Below are positions 31,758 to 40,740 of a stretch of DNA of 64,000 bases, piece by piece (the first letter of the stretch is position 1; every line of letters begins with the position of its first letter). A program made the position numbers and the translations under genes. This stretch comes from DATLZU01 sp051293835 (GTDB lineage: Bacteria; Nitrospirota; Nitrospiria; Nitrospirales; Nitrospiraceae): positions 341,788 through 405,787 of the forward strand of contig JBPKMA010000001.1 of the NCBI GenBank assembly GCA_051293835.1, given 5' to 3'. The notes under the pieces are model-generated. The model was given only the letters and a program-made list of their open reading frames with translations. It ran no database searches and had not been told where the DNA came from.

Positions 31758-32720
31758 GTGACAGTGACGAACGGCGGGCGCAGATCGATGGTGCTCGGAA
31801 CCCGAGGGAGCAAGCTGGCTCTTCGACAGAGCGAATGGGTGCGGACGCGGTTGCAGGAGATTTCGCCAGAGGTGTCAGTATCACTCAGGCGGATTCAGAC
31901 CTCCGGTGACAAGATTCTCGACGTCGCGCTTGCGAGGATCGGGGGCAAGGGACTCTTTGTTAAAGAAATTGAAGAGGCGCTTCTGCAAGGCGAGATCGAT
32001 CTCGCGGTTCATAGCATGAAAGATGTGCCGACTACGCTGCCGGAGGGCCTTGCCATCCTCTGCGTACCCGTGCGGGAAGATCCTCGCGACGTTTTGATTG
32101 CTCGGAATGGCCACGCGTTTTCGCAGTTGCCGACGGGAGCTCGGATCGGAACGAGCAGCCTGCGGAGGCAAGCTCAATTGCTGCACAACCGTCCTGACCT
32201 CAAAATCGAGATGTTACGGGGTAACCTGGATACCCGGTTCAGGAAGCTGCACGAAGGCCAATTCGATGCCATTGTGCTCGCTGCGGCCGGGCTCAAGCGG
32301 CTCGAGTGGACGGAGAACGCAACCGAATACCTGTCGACGGAAATCTGTCTCCCGGCGATCGGTCAAGGGGCGTTGGGCATCGAAGGGCGGTGTGATGACA
32401 TGTTCGTCCGGGAGCTCGTCGCTCCGTTGAACCATCCGCCTTCCCAGGCGGCCGTCCTTGCGGAACGGGCACTCTTGCATCGACTAGGAGGCGGATGCCA
32501 GGTGCCCGTCGCGGCTTATGCCACGCTGAGGGGAGATACACTGGTGCTCGATGGTTTGATTGCGAGCATTGATGGCCGGGACTTGATTCGGGATGTTGTT
32601 CAGGGCCCTGCATCGGAGCCTGAACGTCTGGGCGTGCGGCTGGCGGAACAGCTTCTGGCCAGGGGCGGAGACAAGATTCTGGATTCAATCTACGGAAGAG
32701 ACTGCCATCGTGACGTGTAA
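31758..32720 (+). CDS. hemC: porphobilinogen deaminase (hydroxymethylbilane synthase)
   Basis: A 320-residue HemC, joining four porphobilinogens. LGTRGSKLALRQSEWVRTRL, RIQTSGDKILDVALARIGGKGLFVKEIEEALL, DLAVHSMKDVPTTLPEGLAI and GTSSLRRQAQLL are typical. The dipyrromethane cofactor cysteine is C247 in LGGGCQVPVAAYA. I place the start at GTG 31758 because GGGGAG lies 7 nt upstream and the length becomes normal; the frame is nevertheless open for another 130 codons upstream. The 3' end overlaps the next gene by 11 bp. Confidence 0.93.
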   Translation: MTVTNGGRRSMVLGTRGSKLALRQSEWVRTRLQEISPEVSVSLRRIQTSGDKILDVALARIGGKGLFVKEIEEALLQGEIDLAVHSMKDVPTTLPEGLAILCVPVREDPRDVLIARNGHAFSQLPTGARIGTSSLRRQAQLLHNRPDLKIEMLRGNLDTRFRKLHEGQFDAIVLAAAGLKRLEWTENATEYLSTEICLPAIGQGALGIEGRCDDMFVRELVAPLNHPPSQAAVLAERALLHRLGGGCQVPVAAYATLRGDTLVLDGLIASIDGRDLIRDVVQGPASEPERLGVRLAEQLLARGGDKILDSIYGRDCHRDV

Positions 32721-34275
32721 GCCTGGGAAGGTTTATCTGGTGGGGGCGGGTCCGGGTGATCCGAAACTCCTGACCCTGCGCGGCAAGGAATGCCTCGAGC
32801 AGGCGGATGTGGTGCTGTACGATTATCTGGCAAACCCCGTGCTTCTCGACTATGCGCCCGCTCGTGCTGAGCGGATTTACGTCGGACGGCGAGGTCGAGG
32901 GACGTATCCGGATCAGGGGGAGATCAATCGTCTGCTTATCGACAAGACGAAGGCGGGCAAGATCGTTGTTCGTCTGAAGGGTGGCGATCCCTTTGTGTTT
33001 GGGCGGGGGGGAGAGGAGGCGGAAGCGGTGGCTGAAGCCGGGCTGGATTTCGAGGTGGTCCCGGGGGTGACGGCAGCGGTGGCGGTGCCGGCCTATGCGG
33101 GCATTCCGGTGACCCACCGGACGCTGGCCTCGACGGTGGCGTTCGTGACCGGTCATGAAGATCCGACCAAGGGGCCTTCGAAGTTGGAATGGCCGCGGCT
33201 CGCAACGGCGCAGGGGACGCTGGTCTTTCTAATGGGCATGAAAAATCTTCCGACCATCGTGTCGCGGCTGATCGCCGAGGGAAGGGCGGTGGACACACCG
33301 GTGGCGGTCATCCGTTGGGGCACGCGGGCGAATCAGCGGACGGTCGTGGGAACGCTGGGTGACATCGTGCGGCGAGCCGAGGAGGCCGGGATGGAACCGC
33401 CGACCGTGATCGTGGTCGGCGAGGTCGTCCGCCTTCGACAGCAGTTGAATTGGTTCGAGAAGCGGCCGTTGTTCGGCAAGCGCATCCTGGTCACCAGGGC
33501 GCGCGAACAGGCAGTGGAACTGTCGAACTTGCTGGCCGCATATGGTGGAGAACCGGTCGAGTGCCCCACCATTCAGATTGTGCCGCCGGAAAGTTGGGAC
33601 GACCTGGATCAAGCTCTTGCCGAGCTTGACCGCTATCAGTGGCTGATCTTCACCAGCGTGAACGGCGTCGGGCCGTTTATGGCCCGTCTGGCTGAGAAAG
33701 GACGGGATGCCCGGGCGCTGGCTGGCCTCAGCATCTGTTGCATCGGACCGCGCACCGCGAAAGAACTCACCGTCTATGGATTGAAAGCCGATCTGGTTCC
33801 CTCAGAATATCAAGCCGAGGGCGTGATCGACGCCTTGCAGAAGGCCGGCGTCAAGGGACAGAACGTGCTCATCCCTCGCGCCGCGGTCGCACGGGAAATC
33901 TTGCCGGAACAATTGCGGGCGCTGGGCGCCGAGGTGCGCGTCGTGACGGTCTACCGGACGGTTGTGCCGAAGGTAGACGTCCAGCATCTCCGAGAGCAAT
34001 TTCAGCAACGCCGGATCGACGTGATCACGTTCACCAGTTCATCCACGGTGCGCAATTTCAGCCGGCTGTTCGACGACCTGGCAGAGATGAAGAAAGCGAC
34101 GGAAGGAGCGGTCGTTGCTTGCATCGGTCCCGTCACCGCGGAGACCGCGCGGGAGCTCGGGTTCGCGGTAAACATCGTAGCCGGCGAAAATACCGTTCCC
34201 GCTCTGGCGCAGGCGATTGTCCGGTATTTTGCGGACGAGTGCGAGCCCGGGCAGCATCGGTGTACGGTCTTCTAA
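32710..34275 (+). CDS. uroporphyrinogen-III C-methyltransferase / uroporphyrinogen-III synthase fusion
   Basis: A 521-residue fusion. Residues about 1-245 are a CobA/SUMT SAM methyltransferase: GKVYLVGAGPGDPKLLTLRGKECLEQADVVLYDYLAN, VRLKGGDPFVFGRGGEEAEAV, VVPGVTAAVAVPAYAGIPVTHR, TLVFLMGMKNL. Residues about 255-521 are HemD: GKRILVTRAREQAVELSNLLAAYGGEPVECPTIQI, FTSVNGVGPF, TFTSSSTVRNFSRLF, CIGPVTAETARELG. It closes uroporphyrinogen III and methylates it to precorrin-2, the substrate for the dehydrogenase at 13.5 kb. The GTG at 32710 overlaps the hemC stop and has GGAAGAG upstream. Confidence 0.95.
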   Translation: MTCKPGKVYLVGAGPGDPKLLTLRGKECLEQADVVLYDYLANPVLLDYAPARAERIYVGRRGRGTYPDQGEINRLLIDKTKAGKIVVRLKGGDPFVFGRGGEEAEAVAEAGLDFEVVPGVTAAVAVPAYAGIPVTHRTLASTVAFVTGHEDPTKGPSKLEWPRLATAQGTLVFLMGMKNLPTIVSRLIAEGRAVDTPVAVIRWGTRANQRTVVGTLGDIVRRAEEAGMEPPTVIVVGEVVRLRQQLNWFEKRPLFGKRILVTRAREQAVELSNLLAAYGGEPVECPTIQIVPPESWDDLDQALAELDRYQWLIFTSVNGVGPFMARLAEKGRDARALAGLSICCIGPRTAKELTVYGLKADLVPSEYQAEGVIDALQKAGVKGQNVLIPRAAVAREILPEQLRALGAEVRVVTVYRTVVPKVDVQHLREQFQQRRIDVITFTSSSTVRNFSRLFDDLAEMKKATEGAVVACIGPVTAETARELGFAVNIVAGENTVPALAQAIVRYFADECEPGQHRCTVF

Positions 34276-34308
34276 AAATAAAAAGAATAAAAAAGAGAGG
34301 AGCGGACT

Positions 34309-34701
34309 ATGGTGCCAGTCAAATCGTTCATGGTTCCTCGTGAAAAGTTCGTCACGATTCATCGAGACACGGATGTGCAGACGGCCGCCCGGATGATGCG
34401 AGATCACAATATCGGCAGTCTCTTCGTGACTAACGGCAAGGATATCATCGGGATCATCACCGATACGGACATGGTCCGGCGTGTGGTCGCCGTCGGGGCC
34501 GATGCCACGAAAACGACGGTGGAGCAGATCATGTCTGCGCCCATCGTGACGATCGAAGAAAACAAGACGTTGCTAGACGCCAATGACCTGATGGCGCAGT
34601 CCCATCTCCGTCATCTCGGTGTGACGAAGGAAGGCAAGCTGGTGGGGATGATCTCGGTGCGGGATCTGGTCGTGTTTTTAACCAATCTGCCGAGAAAATA
34701 G
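34309..34701 (+). CDS. CBS-pair protein, copy 2, inside the tetrapyrrole operon
   Basis: A 130-residue protein of two CBS motifs: VPREKFVTIHRDTDVQTAARMMRDHNIGSLFVTNGKDIIGIITDTDMVRRVVAVGAD, then IMSAPIVTIEENKTLLDANDLMAQSHLRHLGVTKEGKLVGMISVRDLVVFL. It is a close paralogue of the protein at 8.9 kb. It lies 33 bp after cobA-hemD and 57 bp before hemB, with GAGAGGAG before the ATG, so it is embedded in the pathway operon. It could sense adenylates or SAM, the cosubstrate of CobA, but no data in the sequence decide this. Confidence 0.9.
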   Translation: MVPVKSFMVPREKFVTIHRDTDVQTAARMMRDHNIGSLFVTNGKDIIGIITDTDMVRRVVAVGADATKTTVEQIMSAPIVTIEENKTLLDANDLMAQSHLRHLGVTKEGKLVGMISVRDLVVFLTNLPRK

Positions 34702-34758
34702 CCGACGGCGGATAGCTTCGAGGCATTCGCTGTCAACTGCCGGCTTAGAGGAGGAACG

Positions 34759-35730
34759 ATGGCGTTTCCGATCCACCGAATGCGGAGATTGCGGCAGAGC
34801 GAGCCGCTCAGACTCATGGTCCGGGAAACCACTCTGTCGCCGTCCGATCTAATCTATCCGCTGTTTGTGGTGGACGGGCGCGATCGGAAGGAAGAAATCA
34901 GCTCCATGCCGGGCCAGTATCGGCTGTCGATCGACGTGTTGGTCAAGGAAGCGATGGAAGTTCGAACGCTGGGGATTCCAGCCGTGATCCTGTTTGGCAT
35001 CCCGGATCGCAAGGACGAGCGGGGAAGTACGGGGTATGATCCCCAGGGAATTGTCCAGCGAGCCGTTCGCGCGCTCAAGGATCAGGTGCCGGATCTGCTG
35101 GTGATCACCGATGTGTGCATCGACGAGTACACCACCCACGGGCATTGTGGGCTGGTCAAAGACGGTCGCGTGCTGAACGATGAAACCTTGGACTGCCTCC
35201 GGGCGATGGCGCGCACCCATGCCGAGGCCGGCGCAGATATGGTCGCGCCGTCCGACATGATGGATGGACGGGTCGCCGCCATCCGCGACGAGTTGGATCG
35301 CGCAGGTTTTCTCGACGTGCCCATTCTGGCTTACGCAGCCAAGTTCGCTTCCTGTTTCTATGCGCCGTTCCGAGAGGCAGCGGACTCGAGTCCAAAATTC
35401 GGAGACCGCCGGTCCTATCAGATGGATCCGGCGAATCTCCGCGAAGCGCTACGAGAAATCGACCTGGACATCGCCGAAGGGGCTGATATTGTCATGGTCA
35501 AGCCTGCGTTGCCCTCGCTTGACGTTCTGGCGCTGGCCAGACAGCGGGTGCTGGTTCCTCTGGCCGCATACCAGGTGAGCGGGGAATACAGCATGATCAA
35601 GGCCGCGGCCCGGGCCGGCTGGCTGAACGAGACGCAGGCGATAATGGAGTCATTACTAGCTATCAAACGGGCTGGGGCGGATATGATTCTCACCTACTTC
35701 GCCAAGGATGCCGCCAAGCTCCTGAATTGA
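34759..35730 (+). CDS. hemB: delta-aminolevulinic acid dehydratase (porphobilinogen synthase)
   Basis: A 323-residue HemB, condensing two 5-aminolevulinates. Landmarks are RMRRLRQSEPLRLMVRETTLSPSDLIYPLFVVDG, VITDVCIDEYTTHGHCGLV, GADMVAPSDMMDGRVAAIR, the Schiff-base lysine in ILAYAAKFASCFYAPFREAADS, and the second lysine in DIVMVKPALPSLDVL. The metal region DVCIDEYTTHGHCG has a CxxxxxxxxxC arrangement (two cysteines), suggesting a mixed zinc/magnesium type rather than the full three-cysteine zinc form. AGAGGAGGA precedes the ATG. It overlaps ribF by 1 bp. Confidence 0.96.
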   Translation: MAFPIHRMRRLRQSEPLRLMVRETTLSPSDLIYPLFVVDGRDRKEEISSMPGQYRLSIDVLVKEAMEVRTLGIPAVILFGIPDRKDERGSTGYDPQGIVQRAVRALKDQVPDLLVITDVCIDEYTTHGHCGLVKDGRVLNDETLDCLRAMARTHAEAGADMVAPSDMMDGRVAAIRDELDRAGFLDVPILAYAAKFASCFYAPFREAADSSPKFGDRRSYQMDPANLREALREIDLDIAEGADIVMVKPALPSLDVLALARQRVLVPLAAYQVSGEYSMIKAAARAGWLNETQAIMESLLAIKRAGADMILTYFAKDAAKLLN

Positions 35731-36683
35731 TGACGCGCATGAAGGTTACCCGTGGCGTCGCCGCCTACATTCCCCCTCCCTACCCAGTCTTGACGATCGG
35801 GAATTTTGACGGTCAACATCGGGGACACCTTGCGTTGCTTCAGGCAGTGGTGGAAGCGGCCCGGGCCACCGGCGGCACCCCCGTCGTGCTGACTTTCGAT
35901 CCGCACCCGGTCAGAATCCTTGCGCCGCAAGTCGAATTGCGGTTTCTAACCTCGATGGAGGAGAAGCTCGAGCGATTTGCCGAAGCAGGGGTCGCGGAAG
36001 TGGTGTTTTTGGAGTTTACGCCGGCGCTCGCGGCGCTCACACCGGAGGAATTTGTCCGACAGGTGCTGTGTGAAGCGATCGGTGTTCGGGAGTTGTTCGT
36101 CGGGGATCATTTCGCGTTCGGGAAAGATCGAGCCGGGAGGGTTGCAGACCTACAACGGCTGGCCGGCTGGTACGGATTTCGCGTGCATCCGATACCCCCC
36201 GTCTGTGTCGATAGGGAGATTGTCAGTTCGACGCGTATCAGACAGTTGGTTCAGGGGGGCGAGATGGCGAAGGCCGCGCGGTTGCTGGGAAGACCGTATG
36301 CGCTGAGCGGCGTGGTGGTGCGCGGAGCACAACGGGGGCAATCGATGGGCTGGCCGACCGCCAACCTTCATCTCCCCCTCGGCCGCGTCATTCCTCCGGA
36401 CGGTGTCTATGCGACGATCATGGTCTGGCGAGAGCAAACGTTTCCCTCCGTAGCCTACATCGGCACGCGGCCGACTTTCGGTTCCGGTGAACGCCTGCTG
36501 GAGGTCTACGTGCTGGATGAGGCTCTGGATCTCTACGGCCAGGAGGTGTCGGTGCGGTTTATAGAGCGACTGCGCGGGGATCAAGTCTTCGCCAGCGCGG
36601 AAGAGCTGGCGGCTCGAATCACCCTCGATGTCAGTCTAGCGAGGGCAAGTCTCGGCAGAGCCTCGCAAGCGGTGGATTCATGA
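35730..36683 (+). CDS. ribF: bifunctional riboflavin kinase / FAD synthetase
   Basis: About 317 residues. The N-terminal FAD synthetase (nucleotidyltransferase) domain has VLTIGNFDGQHRGHLALLQ and TFDPHPVRIL, then VGDHFAFGKDRAGRV and STRIRQLVQGG. The C-terminal riboflavin kinase domain has GRPYALSGVVVRGAQRGQSMGWPTANL and a YIGTRPTFG segment. The usual GKSSL of other members is not expected here. The ATG overlaps the hemB stop (TGATG) and the 3' end overlaps tilS by 4 bp, so the three are translationally coupled. Confidence 0.95.
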   Translation: MTRMKVTRGVAAYIPPPYPVLTIGNFDGQHRGHLALLQAVVEAARATGGTPVVLTFDPHPVRILAPQVELRFLTSMEEKLERFAEAGVAEVVFLEFTPALAALTPEEFVRQVLCEAIGVRELFVGDHFAFGKDRAGRVADLQRLAGWYGFRVHPIPPVCVDREIVSSTRIRQLVQGGEMAKAARLLGRPYALSGVVVRGAQRGQSMGWPTANLHLPLGRVIPPDGVYATIMVWREQTFPSVAYIGTRPTFGSGERLLEVYVLDEALDLYGQEVSVRFIERLRGDQVFASAEELAARITLDVSLARASLGRASQAVDS

Positions 36684-38179
36684 ACACAGGGGAGGCGAAC
36701 GGATCGGCTTCGGCTGCTCCGGCACGGCCTCGTCTGTTGGAGCGGGTCGTTGAAACGGTCCGGCGAAAAGGATTGTTCGAACCCGGCCACCGTCTCCTGG
36801 TAGCCGTGTCCGGCGGGCCCGATTCGGTTGCCCTTCTTGCGTTATTGCACGAGCTGGTGCCTTCGTGGAAATTGACGCTGTTGGCGGCCCATTTCAATTA
36901 CGGGCTCCGAGGTCAAGAATCGGACGAGGACGAGGAATTCGTGGCTGATCTGTGCCGGCGATGGGGGATCGAATTGATTGCCCAGCGGCTCACGATTCCC
37001 GTTCGCGGCGGGTCGTTGCAGGAGAGAGCTCGGGTGGCCAGATATCAGGCGTTGGAAGAGATCGGCCAAAGACTGGGTGCGAACCGCATCGCGTTGGGCC
37101 ATACGGCCGACGACCAAGCGGAAACGGTGCTCATGTGGATGCTGCGGGGGGCTGGCATGACCGGCCTTGGAGGGATGCCGCCCATCCGGCAAGGACTTTT
37201 TGTCCGGCCTTTGCTCGATATCCCTCGTGCGGATATCTTGGTGTATCTGGAGGCTCGGCACCTCACATATCGAATCGATTCGAGCAATGCGCAGGCCATC
37301 TACTTCAGAAATCGTATCCGGCAAGAGCTGCTGCCCGTTATCACGCGGTTGGCGCCGAGGGCGGTCGAGGCCATTGGACGGCTGGCCGAGGTGTTGCGCG
37401 AAGACACCACCTGTCTGGACCACTACAGCGCCGAGGTGCTAGCTCGGTTGGTCATTGTCTCTTCGGGGGAAACGGTTGCGGTGGATCGAAACGGCCTCCT
37501 CGTCCTGCCGACGGCCCTCCAACGCCGGATCGTCCGTGCGACGATCAGTCAAATCAATGGGATGGGGAAGTCGCCGTCCTTCGGAGCGGTCAACGCCGTG
37601 CTCGAACGGGTGGTGCGCGGACGATCCGGCACCGCATTGGCGGTGCGAGGAGCCTGGGTGGCGCGGGAAGGTGACCAGATTGTGTTCCGTTCCCATGGCA
37701 GTCCGGGACTGGTTGGTCACGGTGGAAGGTTGGGCGTGCAGGACGATGCGGATGCGACGGTCGAGCGGGAGGTACCGATCCCCTCCGCGATTGTGTGGGA
37801 AGCTACGGGACAACGCATCGAAGTCAAGTTGGCGGATCCGGTCGAGGTACGGACGATGTTGTCCGAGGTGCACCCAGATCGGGCGGCGGTTTTCGACGCG
37901 GACCGGTTCACCCATCGGCTTCAGCTTCGGGGGTGGATGCCGGGGGACCTGTTTTATCCGCTTGGGATGCGGGGGCAGCGCAAGAAGCTGCAGGACTATT
38001 TCACCGATCTCAAAATCCCGCGAGCGGAACGTCGGCGCATCCCCTTGCTGGTTGCGCCGGAGGGTATCCTCTGGGTGGTCGGGTATCGGCTGGATCACCG
38101 GTTCGCCGCGGGTTCCTCGGCCACACGCGTGCTCGTGGCGACCGTGACCGGGAACGACGAACGAAAAGGAGAGGCCTAA
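36680..38179 (+). CDS. tilS: tRNA(Ile)-lysidine synthase
   Basis: A 499-residue TilS, which converts C34 of tRNA-Ile2 to lysidine so that it reads AUA. The PP-loop is SGGPDS at residues 44-49 (LLVAVSGGPDSVALLALLHEL), followed by GHTADDQAETVLMWMLRGAGMTGLGGMP and IDSSNAQAIYFRNRIRQELLP. The C-terminal substrate-binding domain (GDLFYPLGMRGQRKKLQDYFTDLKIPRAERRRIPLLV) is complete. The ATGA overlap with ribF and 1-bp spacing to hpt mark an operon; tilS-hpt adjacency is common in bacteria. Confidence 0.95.
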   Translation: MNTGEANGSASAAPARPRLLERVVETVRRKGLFEPGHRLLVAVSGGPDSVALLALLHELVPSWKLTLLAAHFNYGLRGQESDEDEEFVADLCRRWGIELIAQRLTIPVRGGSLQERARVARYQALEEIGQRLGANRIALGHTADDQAETVLMWMLRGAGMTGLGGMPPIRQGLFVRPLLDIPRADILVYLEARHLTYRIDSSNAQAIYFRNRIRQELLPVITRLAPRAVEAIGRLAEVLREDTTCLDHYSAEVLARLVIVSSGETVAVDRNGLLVLPTALQRRIVRATISQINGMGKSPSFGAVNAVLERVVRGRSGTALAVRGAWVAREGDQIVFRSHGSPGLVGHGGRLGVQDDADATVEREVPIPSAIVWEATGQRIEVKLADPVEVRTMLSEVHPDRAAVFDADRFTHRLQLRGWMPGDLFYPLGMRGQRKKLQDYFTDLKIPRAERRRIPLLVAPEGILWVVGYRLDHRFAAGSSATRVLVATVTGNDERKGEA

Positions 38180-38180
38180 C

Positions 38181-38720
38181 ATGGAGCGCATCTTCGGGCG
38201 ACCAATCGTAACCCAAGAGGAGATGCGTGCGCGTATCAGAGAGCTTGGCCGACAAATCACCGCCGACTACGCCGGCAAGGATCTCATTCTGGTCGGGGTG
38301 CTCAAAGGTGCTTACGCCTTCTACGCCGATTTGGCCCGGGCGATCCGGATCCCGATGCGGGTCGATTTCATCATTGTGACCAGTTACAACTCGAAGACCC
38401 GAACTTCGGGGAAAGTGAAGATCGTGGCCGACCTCACCGAGGATATCCGAGGACGGGATGTGCTATTGGTGGAGGACATTGTGGACTCCGGCCTCACGGT
38501 GCAATATTTGGTGAAGACCCTGGCAAAACGGAAGCCCCGATCGATCAAGGTGTGCACGCTCCTCAGCAAGCCAGAGCGCCGCAAGGTGGAGGTCCAAGTG
38601 GACTATGTCGGTTTCGCAATCCCCAACAAGTACGTCGTCGGGTACGGATTGGATTATCAACAAAAGTACAGGAACCTGCCGTACTTGGCAGTGCTGGATA
38701 CGGTCGAAGAGTCCTTATGA
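38181..38720 (+). CDS. hpt: hypoxanthine phosphoribosyltransferase
   Basis: A 179-residue purine salvage enzyme making IMP or GMP. Landmarks are ILVGVLKGAYAFYADLARAI, the PRPP-binding VLLVEDIVDSGLTVQYLVKTL, and DYVGFAIPNKYVVGYGLDYQQKYRNLPYLAVL. AAGGAGAG lies before the ATG. The gene starts 1 bp after the tilS stop, and ftsH follows after 85 bp, the common tilS-hpt-ftsH arrangement. Confidence 0.96.
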   Translation: MERIFGRPIVTQEEMRARIRELGRQITADYAGKDLILVGVLKGAYAFYADLARAIRIPMRVDFIIVTSYNSKTRTSGKVKIVADLTEDIRGRDVLLVEDIVDSGLTVQYLVKTLAKRKPRSIKVCTLLSKPERRKVEVQVDYVGFAIPNKYVVGYGLDYQQKYRNLPYLAVLDTVEESL

Positions 38721-38734
38721 GGGGCCTAGTGCTG

Positions 38735-38763
38735 TTGTCAGTGCGCGAAAGACTGTGTTAACA
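38735..38763 (+). promoter_or_regulatory. possible ftsH promoter
   Basis: TTGTCA at 38735-38740, a 17-bp spacer and TTAACA at 38758-38763 between hpt and ftsH. Weak match. Confidence 0.25.
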
Positions 38764-38805
38764 TTCAAACGCTTTTCGTGCGCGGGCCTTGCGAGGAGGG
38801 ATTGA

Positions 38806-40620
38806 ATGAACTCTCGGGTGAAGAATCTGTTGTTTTGGGTCGTCGTCGGCCTCTTCATGATCCTCCTGTTCAACCTCTTCAGCGTCCCGACCCATGCCCC
38901 AGAAGATGAAGTCATTTTCAGCGATTTCATGGCGCAACTGGACAAGGGTGAGGTGACGAAAGTCACCATCAAGGCCAATCATATCAGCGCCATCCTCAAG
39001 GACGGAACCCGTATCCGGACCTACGCCGTCGAATATCCCGATCTTATTAAGCTCCTCCGCGAAAAGAACGTCCAGATCGAAGCCAAACCGCCGGACGAAA
39101 GCCCGTGGTATATCACGTTCCTGGTCACGTGGGGACCGTTCATCCTGTTCCTCGGACTCTGGTTCTTTCTGATGCGCCAGATGCAGATCGGCGGGAATAA
39201 GGCACTCTCGTTCGGGAAAAGCCGCGCGCGGATGCTGACCGAAGAGCGGAAAAAGGTGACATTTTCCGATGTCGCCGGCATCGACGAGGCCAAAGAGGAG
39301 GTGCTGGAGATCATCGAATTTCTCAAGGACCCTCGCAAGTTCCAGAAACTCGGCGGCCGGATTCCCAAAGGAGTCTTGATCGTTGGACCGCCGGGAACTG
39401 GCAAGACTCTGCTTGCGAAGGCCATCGCGGGCGAGGCGGGCGTTCCATTCTTCAGCATCAGCGGGTCGGATTTTGTCGAGATGTTCGTCGGGGTCGGCGC
39501 ATCTCGTGTTCGGGATTTGTTCGAACAGGGGAAAAAGCATGCGCCCTGCATCATCTTCATTGACGAAATCGACGCGGTCGGCCGGTTGCGTGGAGCCGGG
39601 CTCGGAGGTGGTCATGACGAGCGTGAGCAGACCCTCAATCAATTGCTGGTCGAGATGGACGGGTTCGATACAACCGAGGGAGTGATTCTCATCGCTGCGA
39701 CGAACCGGCCTGATGTCCTGGACCCAGCGCTGCTGCGTCCGGGCCGTTTCGACCGACAGATCGTGGTGAACCGTCCCGATCTCCGCGGCCGTTCCGAGAT
39801 CTTGAAGGTCCACACCAAGAAAGTGCCGATTGCGGCCGATGTCGAGCTCGAAAAGATCGCGCGCGGCACGCCGGGCTTTTCAGGTGCCGACTTGGAAAAT
39901 CTGGTGAACGAGGCCGCTTTGTGGGCCGCGCGGCAAAATAAGAAGGAAGTGGAACTGGTCGATTTCGAAATGGCCAAGGACAAGGTCCTCATGGGGGCCG
40001 AACGCAAGAGCATGATCCTGAGTGAGGAGGAAAAGCGGATCACCGCCTATCACGAAGCCGGGCATGCGCTCATGGCGAAGCTGTTGCCGGGTGCCGATCC
40101 GGTGCACAAGGTCACCATCATTCCGCGCGGCCGCGCGCTGGGCGTCACCATGCAGTTGCCCACAGATGACCGACACAACTATTCGAAAGAGTTCCTCTAC
40201 AATACCCTGGCGATTCTGATGGGCGGGCGGGTGGCTGAGGAACTCGTGCTGAAACACATCACCACCGGAGCCGGCAACGATCTAGAACGCGCGACCGATC
40301 TGGCCAGGAAGATGGTGTGCGAATGGGGCATGAGTGAAAAGCTCGGACCGCTGACGTTCGGCAAAAAGGAAGAGGAGATCTTCCTCGGCCGCGAGATTGC
40401 GACCCGGCGCGACTTCAGCGAGCAGGTCGCGGTAGAGATCGATCACGAGATCAAGCGACTCGTCACCGAGAATTACGAGCGTGCTAAGCGCATGTTGACC
40501 GAGCACATGACGACGCTCAAAGCGCTCGCCGAAGCGTTGTTGGAGAAGGAAGTGCTCGATGCGCTGGAGATCGATCAAATCATCATGCAATCGTCCGCTT
40601 CTCAGACTGTCCCTGCCTAG
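38806..40620 (+). CDS. ftsH: ATP-dependent zinc metalloprotease FtsH
   Basis: A 604-residue membrane AAA+ protease. Two helices (about residues 7-26 and 102-123) flank a periplasmic domain. Walker A is GPPGTGKT at 194-201, Walker B IIFIDEIDAVGR, the pore motif MFVGVGA, the second region of homology NRPDVLDPALLRPGRFDRQI, and the zinc site HEAGH at 416-420 with a downstream aspartate/glutamate in NDLERATDLARKMV. It degrades misassembled membrane proteins and regulators. AGGAGGG precedes the ATG. Confidence 0.97.
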   Translation: MNSRVKNLLFWVVVGLFMILLFNLFSVPTHAPEDEVIFSDFMAQLDKGEVTKVTIKANHISAILKDGTRIRTYAVEYPDLIKLLREKNVQIEAKPPDESPWYITFLVTWGPFILFLGLWFFLMRQMQIGGNKALSFGKSRARMLTEERKKVTFSDVAGIDEAKEEVLEIIEFLKDPRKFQKLGGRIPKGVLIVGPPGTGKTLLAKAIAGEAGVPFFSISGSDFVEMFVGVGASRVRDLFEQGKKHAPCIIFIDEIDAVGRLRGAGLGGGHDEREQTLNQLLVEMDGFDTTEGVILIAATNRPDVLDPALLRPGRFDRQIVVNRPDLRGRSEILKVHTKKVPIAADVELEKIARGTPGFSGADLENLVNEAALWAARQNKKEVELVDFEMAKDKVLMGAERKSMILSEEEKRITAYHEAGHALMAKLLPGADPVHKVTIIPRGRALGVTMQLPTDDRHNYSKEFLYNTLAILMGGRVAEELVLKHITTGAGNDLERATDLARKMVCEWGMSEKLGPLTFGKKEEEIFLGREIATRRDFSEQVAVEIDHEIKRLVTENYERAKRMLTEHMTTLKALAEALLEKEVLDALEIDQIIMQSSASQTVPA

Positions 40621-40740
40621 TCTCGATCAGTCTGCGTTCTGCAAGCCGAATTCGGGACACCGGGCCTTCGGCGCGGTGACGCCGCCCGCGCTCGCGGTGC
40701 ATTCGCGCTTTACAAGTCCATTCCGCCGAGAAACAGAGCG

